Assembly (NCBI RefSeq): GCF_019443505.1
Contig: NZ_CP080377.1
Coordinates: 4,836,001 to 4,900,000 of the forward strand
Reading direction: 5' to 3'
From: Janthinobacterium sp. PAMC25594
Lineage (GTDB): Bacteria > Pseudomonadota > Gammaproteobacteria > Burkholderiales > Burkholderiaceae_D
DNA length: 64,000 bases
Shown here: positions 62,242-64,000 of the stretch, one piece after another
Numbering within the stretch: position 1 is the stretch's first letter
Layout: the number at the start of each line of letters is the position of its first letter
Translations under genes and position numbers: made by a program
Notes under the pieces: generated by a model
Told to the model about the DNA's origin: nothing
Seen by the model: the letters and a program-made list of their open reading frames with translations, nothing else
The model's database searches: none

Positions 62242-62871
62242 ATGTACACGATGTCAGGGAACGGCGAGTCCACCGCGGCCTTTTCGCCTGCCGCTGCCGC
62301 CATGCCATCCTTCGAGACGGGCGCGCGGCAGGGGCGCTTGCGCCAGTATCAGCTGCAATTGATCGAGCGGATACAGGCCGCGCGCAGCGGCGCGCTGGCA
62401 GCGCGCAAGGAATTGGGCGTGATGCTTGGTGGCCGGCCGTGCCTGCTCGACCTGACGCAGCTCGGTGAAATCGTCATCGCCGCCGGGGTGCAGATCCAGG
62501 GCGTGCCGCTGGCGCAGGACTGGTACCTGGGCCTGGCGGCCATGCGCGGACGCCTGACGGGGGTCGTCGACCTGGCCCGCTACATGGGCGAGCCGGCCTG
62601 CACGCCTGGCAATCACTGCCGCATCATCACGTTTTCTCCCCGCCTGGGTCTCAATTGCGCTGTGCTGGTCGAACGCGTGCTGGGCTTGCGCCAGCTGCGC
62701 ACGATGCAGCCCGTATCCGTGCCGGATGCGCCGCCGTCCTGGGCGGCGCAGGCGCTGCGCGACAGCGAAGGGCAGCAGTGGCTGCGCCTGGACCTGGCGC
62801 AGCTGGCGCAGGCGGAGCGCTTCCTCGACGCCGGCTTTGGCGGGCTATTCGACCACAAGGATATTTGCTGA
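62242..62871 (+). CDS. pilI: CheW-like adaptor PilI
   Basis: 209 residues with a CheW domain: ARKELGVMLGGRPCLLDLTQLGEIV, DWYLGLAAMRGRLTGVVDLARYMG, LNCAVLVERVLGLRQLRTM. Links the receptor PilJ to the kinase ChpA. An N-terminal extension of ~45 residues precedes the CheW fold. Starts 3 bases after pilH; its stop overlaps the pilJ start (TGATG). Confidence 0.93.
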   Translation: MYTMSGNGESTAAFSPAAAAMPSFETGARQGRLRQYQLQLIERIQAARSGALAARKELGVMLGGRPCLLDLTQLGEIVIAAGVQIQGVPLAQDWYLGLAAMRGRLTGVVDLARYMGEPACTPGNHCRIITFSPRLGLNCAVLVERVLGLRQLRTMQPVSVPDAPPSWAAQALRDSEGQQWLRLDLAQLAQAERFLDAGFGGLFDHKDIC

Positions 62872-64000
62872 TGGGTGCCAATTCTCCTATCCTGGCGGCC
62901 GGCATGCCCGAAGCGGAGCATGCTGCCGGCGAGCCGGCAGCGGCGGCCGACCTGCCGCTGCGCCTGCGCGACGCGCTGGGGCGGCGCAAGTCGCTGGCCA
63001 AGGCACCCGTCAGCGACTTGAAGCTGCCGCTGATCGGCCATTTGCCGCTGCAAAAGCAGCTGAGCATCCTCTCGACGGTGATGGCCCTGAGCCTGGCCGC
63101 CAGCCTGCTGTTCGTCGGCCTCAACACGCGCAGCGGCAATATCGCTTCGGCGCAGACGCAGCTGGCCAGCGACGCGCTGATGCATTCGCAGCGCATCGGC
63201 AAGGCCGCGCCGAACGCCGTGCAAGGCAATCCGGAAGCCTTCCGCCAGCTTGAGGAAAGCCGCAATGAACTGAACCAGGATTTCCGCCTGATGCTGCGCG
63301 GCGGGACGTATCACGGCCGCGATATCGGCGAGTCGCGTTCCGGCCTGCTGGCGGCGGTGGCCGACGCGCGCAAGAAGTGGGCCAGCAGCGACCGCGCGGC
63401 CAGTACCATCTTGCGCCTGAAAACCGAGCTGGGCGAATTCGACAAGACCTTGCAGCAATTGAACGCGCTGTCGCCGGCGCTGCTGGCGCAAACGGAGGAA
63501 GTCGCGGCACTCAAGGTGCAGCGCGGCGGCAACGCGCGCGACCTGGCCGTCATCGGCCGCCTGATGATGCTGAGCCAGCGCATGAGCCGCAGTGCCAGCG
63601 AGTTCCTGTCGTCGGGCAGCATCAGCTCGGAAACGGCGTTTTCGCTGGGGCGCGACACGACGTATTTCCGCACCGCCGTCGAAGGCCTGCTCAATGGCAG
63701 CGTGTCGCTGCAACTGGCGCCCACGCGCGACGCCGAACTGCGCGACCGGCTGGTGGCGCTGAAAGCCAGTTTCGATAATTACCAGAAGCTGGTGTCGTCG
63801 ATACTCGACCGCCTGGATAAATTCAGTGCCGCGAAAAGCGCCGAACAGCTGATCTTCAACGAGAACGAAGACCTGCGCCAGCGTTTGACCCTGCTGCAGC
63901 AGATGTACCACGTGAACCAGGAAACGCTGGGCATCGCCTTCTGGATGATGGTCGGCGGCGTGTTGCTGACCCTGATCGCGGCGGCCGGCATCGGCCGCGT
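62871..64000 (+). CDS. pilJ: Methyl-accepting chemotaxis protein PilJ (5' part, cut by window edge)
   Basis: First 376 residues of the pilus chemoreceptor. N-terminal cytoplasmic leader (about 1-60), first membrane helix (about 64-84: SILSTVMALSLAASLLFVGL), a periplasmic domain with two PilJ-type helical modules (NARDLAVIGRLMMLSQRMSRSASEF at about 230), and the start of the second membrane helix (WMMVGGVLLTLIAAAGIG). The HAMP and signalling domains lie beyond base 64000. Confidence 0.93.
   Translation, partial: MGANSPILAAGMPEAEHAAGEPAAAADLPLRLRDALGRRKSLAKAPVSDLKLPLIGHLPLQKQLSILSTVMALSLAASLLFVGLNTRSGNIASAQTQLASDALMHSQRIGKAAPNAVQGNPEAFRQLEESRNELNQDFRLMLRGGTYHGRDIGESRSGLLAAVADARKKWASSDRAASTILRLKTELGEFDKTLQQLNALSPALLAQTEEVAALKVQRGGNARDLAVIGRLMMLSQRMSRSASEFLSSGSISSETAFSLGRDTTYFRTAVEGLLNGSVSLQLAPTRDAELRDRLVALKASFDNYQKLVSSILDRLDKFSAAKSAEQLIFNENEDLRQRLTLLQQMYHVNQETLGIAFWMMVGGVLLTLIAAAGIGR

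Overview
The window looks like the chromosome of a high-GC betaproteobacterium of the family Oxalobacteraceae (Janthinobacterium/Duganella/Massilia type). I infer this from gene content and order: rppH-proS-slt near ffh; ypjD, a PP0621-like gene, a sigma-54 activator and ampD in a row; aroQ-accB-accC-prmA; hemL-thiD-rubredoxin-pilGHIJ; and an alanine/lysine-rich histone H1-like gene. No database search was possible. I saw no tRNA, rRNA, CRISPR array, insertion sequence or prophage.

Layout. 1-2660: 5' part of a TonB-dependent siderophore receptor with a signalling (STN) domain, behind a single gene that fuses a FecI-type sigma factor to a FecR-type anti-sigma factor, with a Fur-box-like palindrome upstream. 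2728-8170: a repeat pair, a carboxylate-amine ligase and cation/proton antiporter pair, and a VWA/GNAT/MoxR operon. 8404-15282: nitrogen-oxide module. It has two small cytochromes c, norR, and, divergent from norR, nirK (with an extra N-terminal cupredoxin), norA/ytfE and a quinol NO reductase. Three NorR-type sites and a sigma-54 promoter lie between norR and nirK. 15288-23376: housekeeping (DUF1841, mqo, rppH, proS, slt, a SWIB protein, ffh). 23554-32120: an accessory iron block (Fur box, separate FecI and FecR, DUF3649, PepSY reductase, DUF3325, MacA, MacB, an orphan ABC binding protein) inserted between ffh and ypjD, which are usually divergent neighbours. 32300-35157: ypjD, PP0621-like, a receiver-less sigma-54 activator, ampD. 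35239-39818: tandem NrdR-like boxes, nrdA, nrdB. 39819-41776: a candidate small RNA, a structured leader and the histone H1-like gene. 41789-54113: yggT, a PfkB kinase, a zinc-ribbon/DUF3426 protein, prmA, accC, accB, aroQ, a TlpA-like protein, a hypothetical gene, then mpl, yqiA, ubiC and an RNB ribonuclease. 54215-61069: a TonB-like protein, aroE, mtgA, corA, a HAD phosphatase, hemL and a divergent thiD. 61127-64000: rubredoxin and pilG, pilH, pilI and partial pilJ of the twitching-motility chemosensory system.

How it works together. Two cell-surface signalling sets lie about 20 kb apart. One has the fused regulator and a receptor. The other has separate regulators and ferrisiderophore-reduction genes but no receptor. 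They may be halves of one split iron system or may cross-talk. In the nitrogen-oxide module the nitrite reductase that makes NO appears to be in the same NorR/sigma-54 transcript as the repair protein and the reductase that remove it. The most unusual items are the sigma/anti-sigma fusion, the NorR-driven nirK operon, the receptor-less iron cassette at the ffh-ypjD junction, and structured non-coding elements next to ffh and the histone-like gene.
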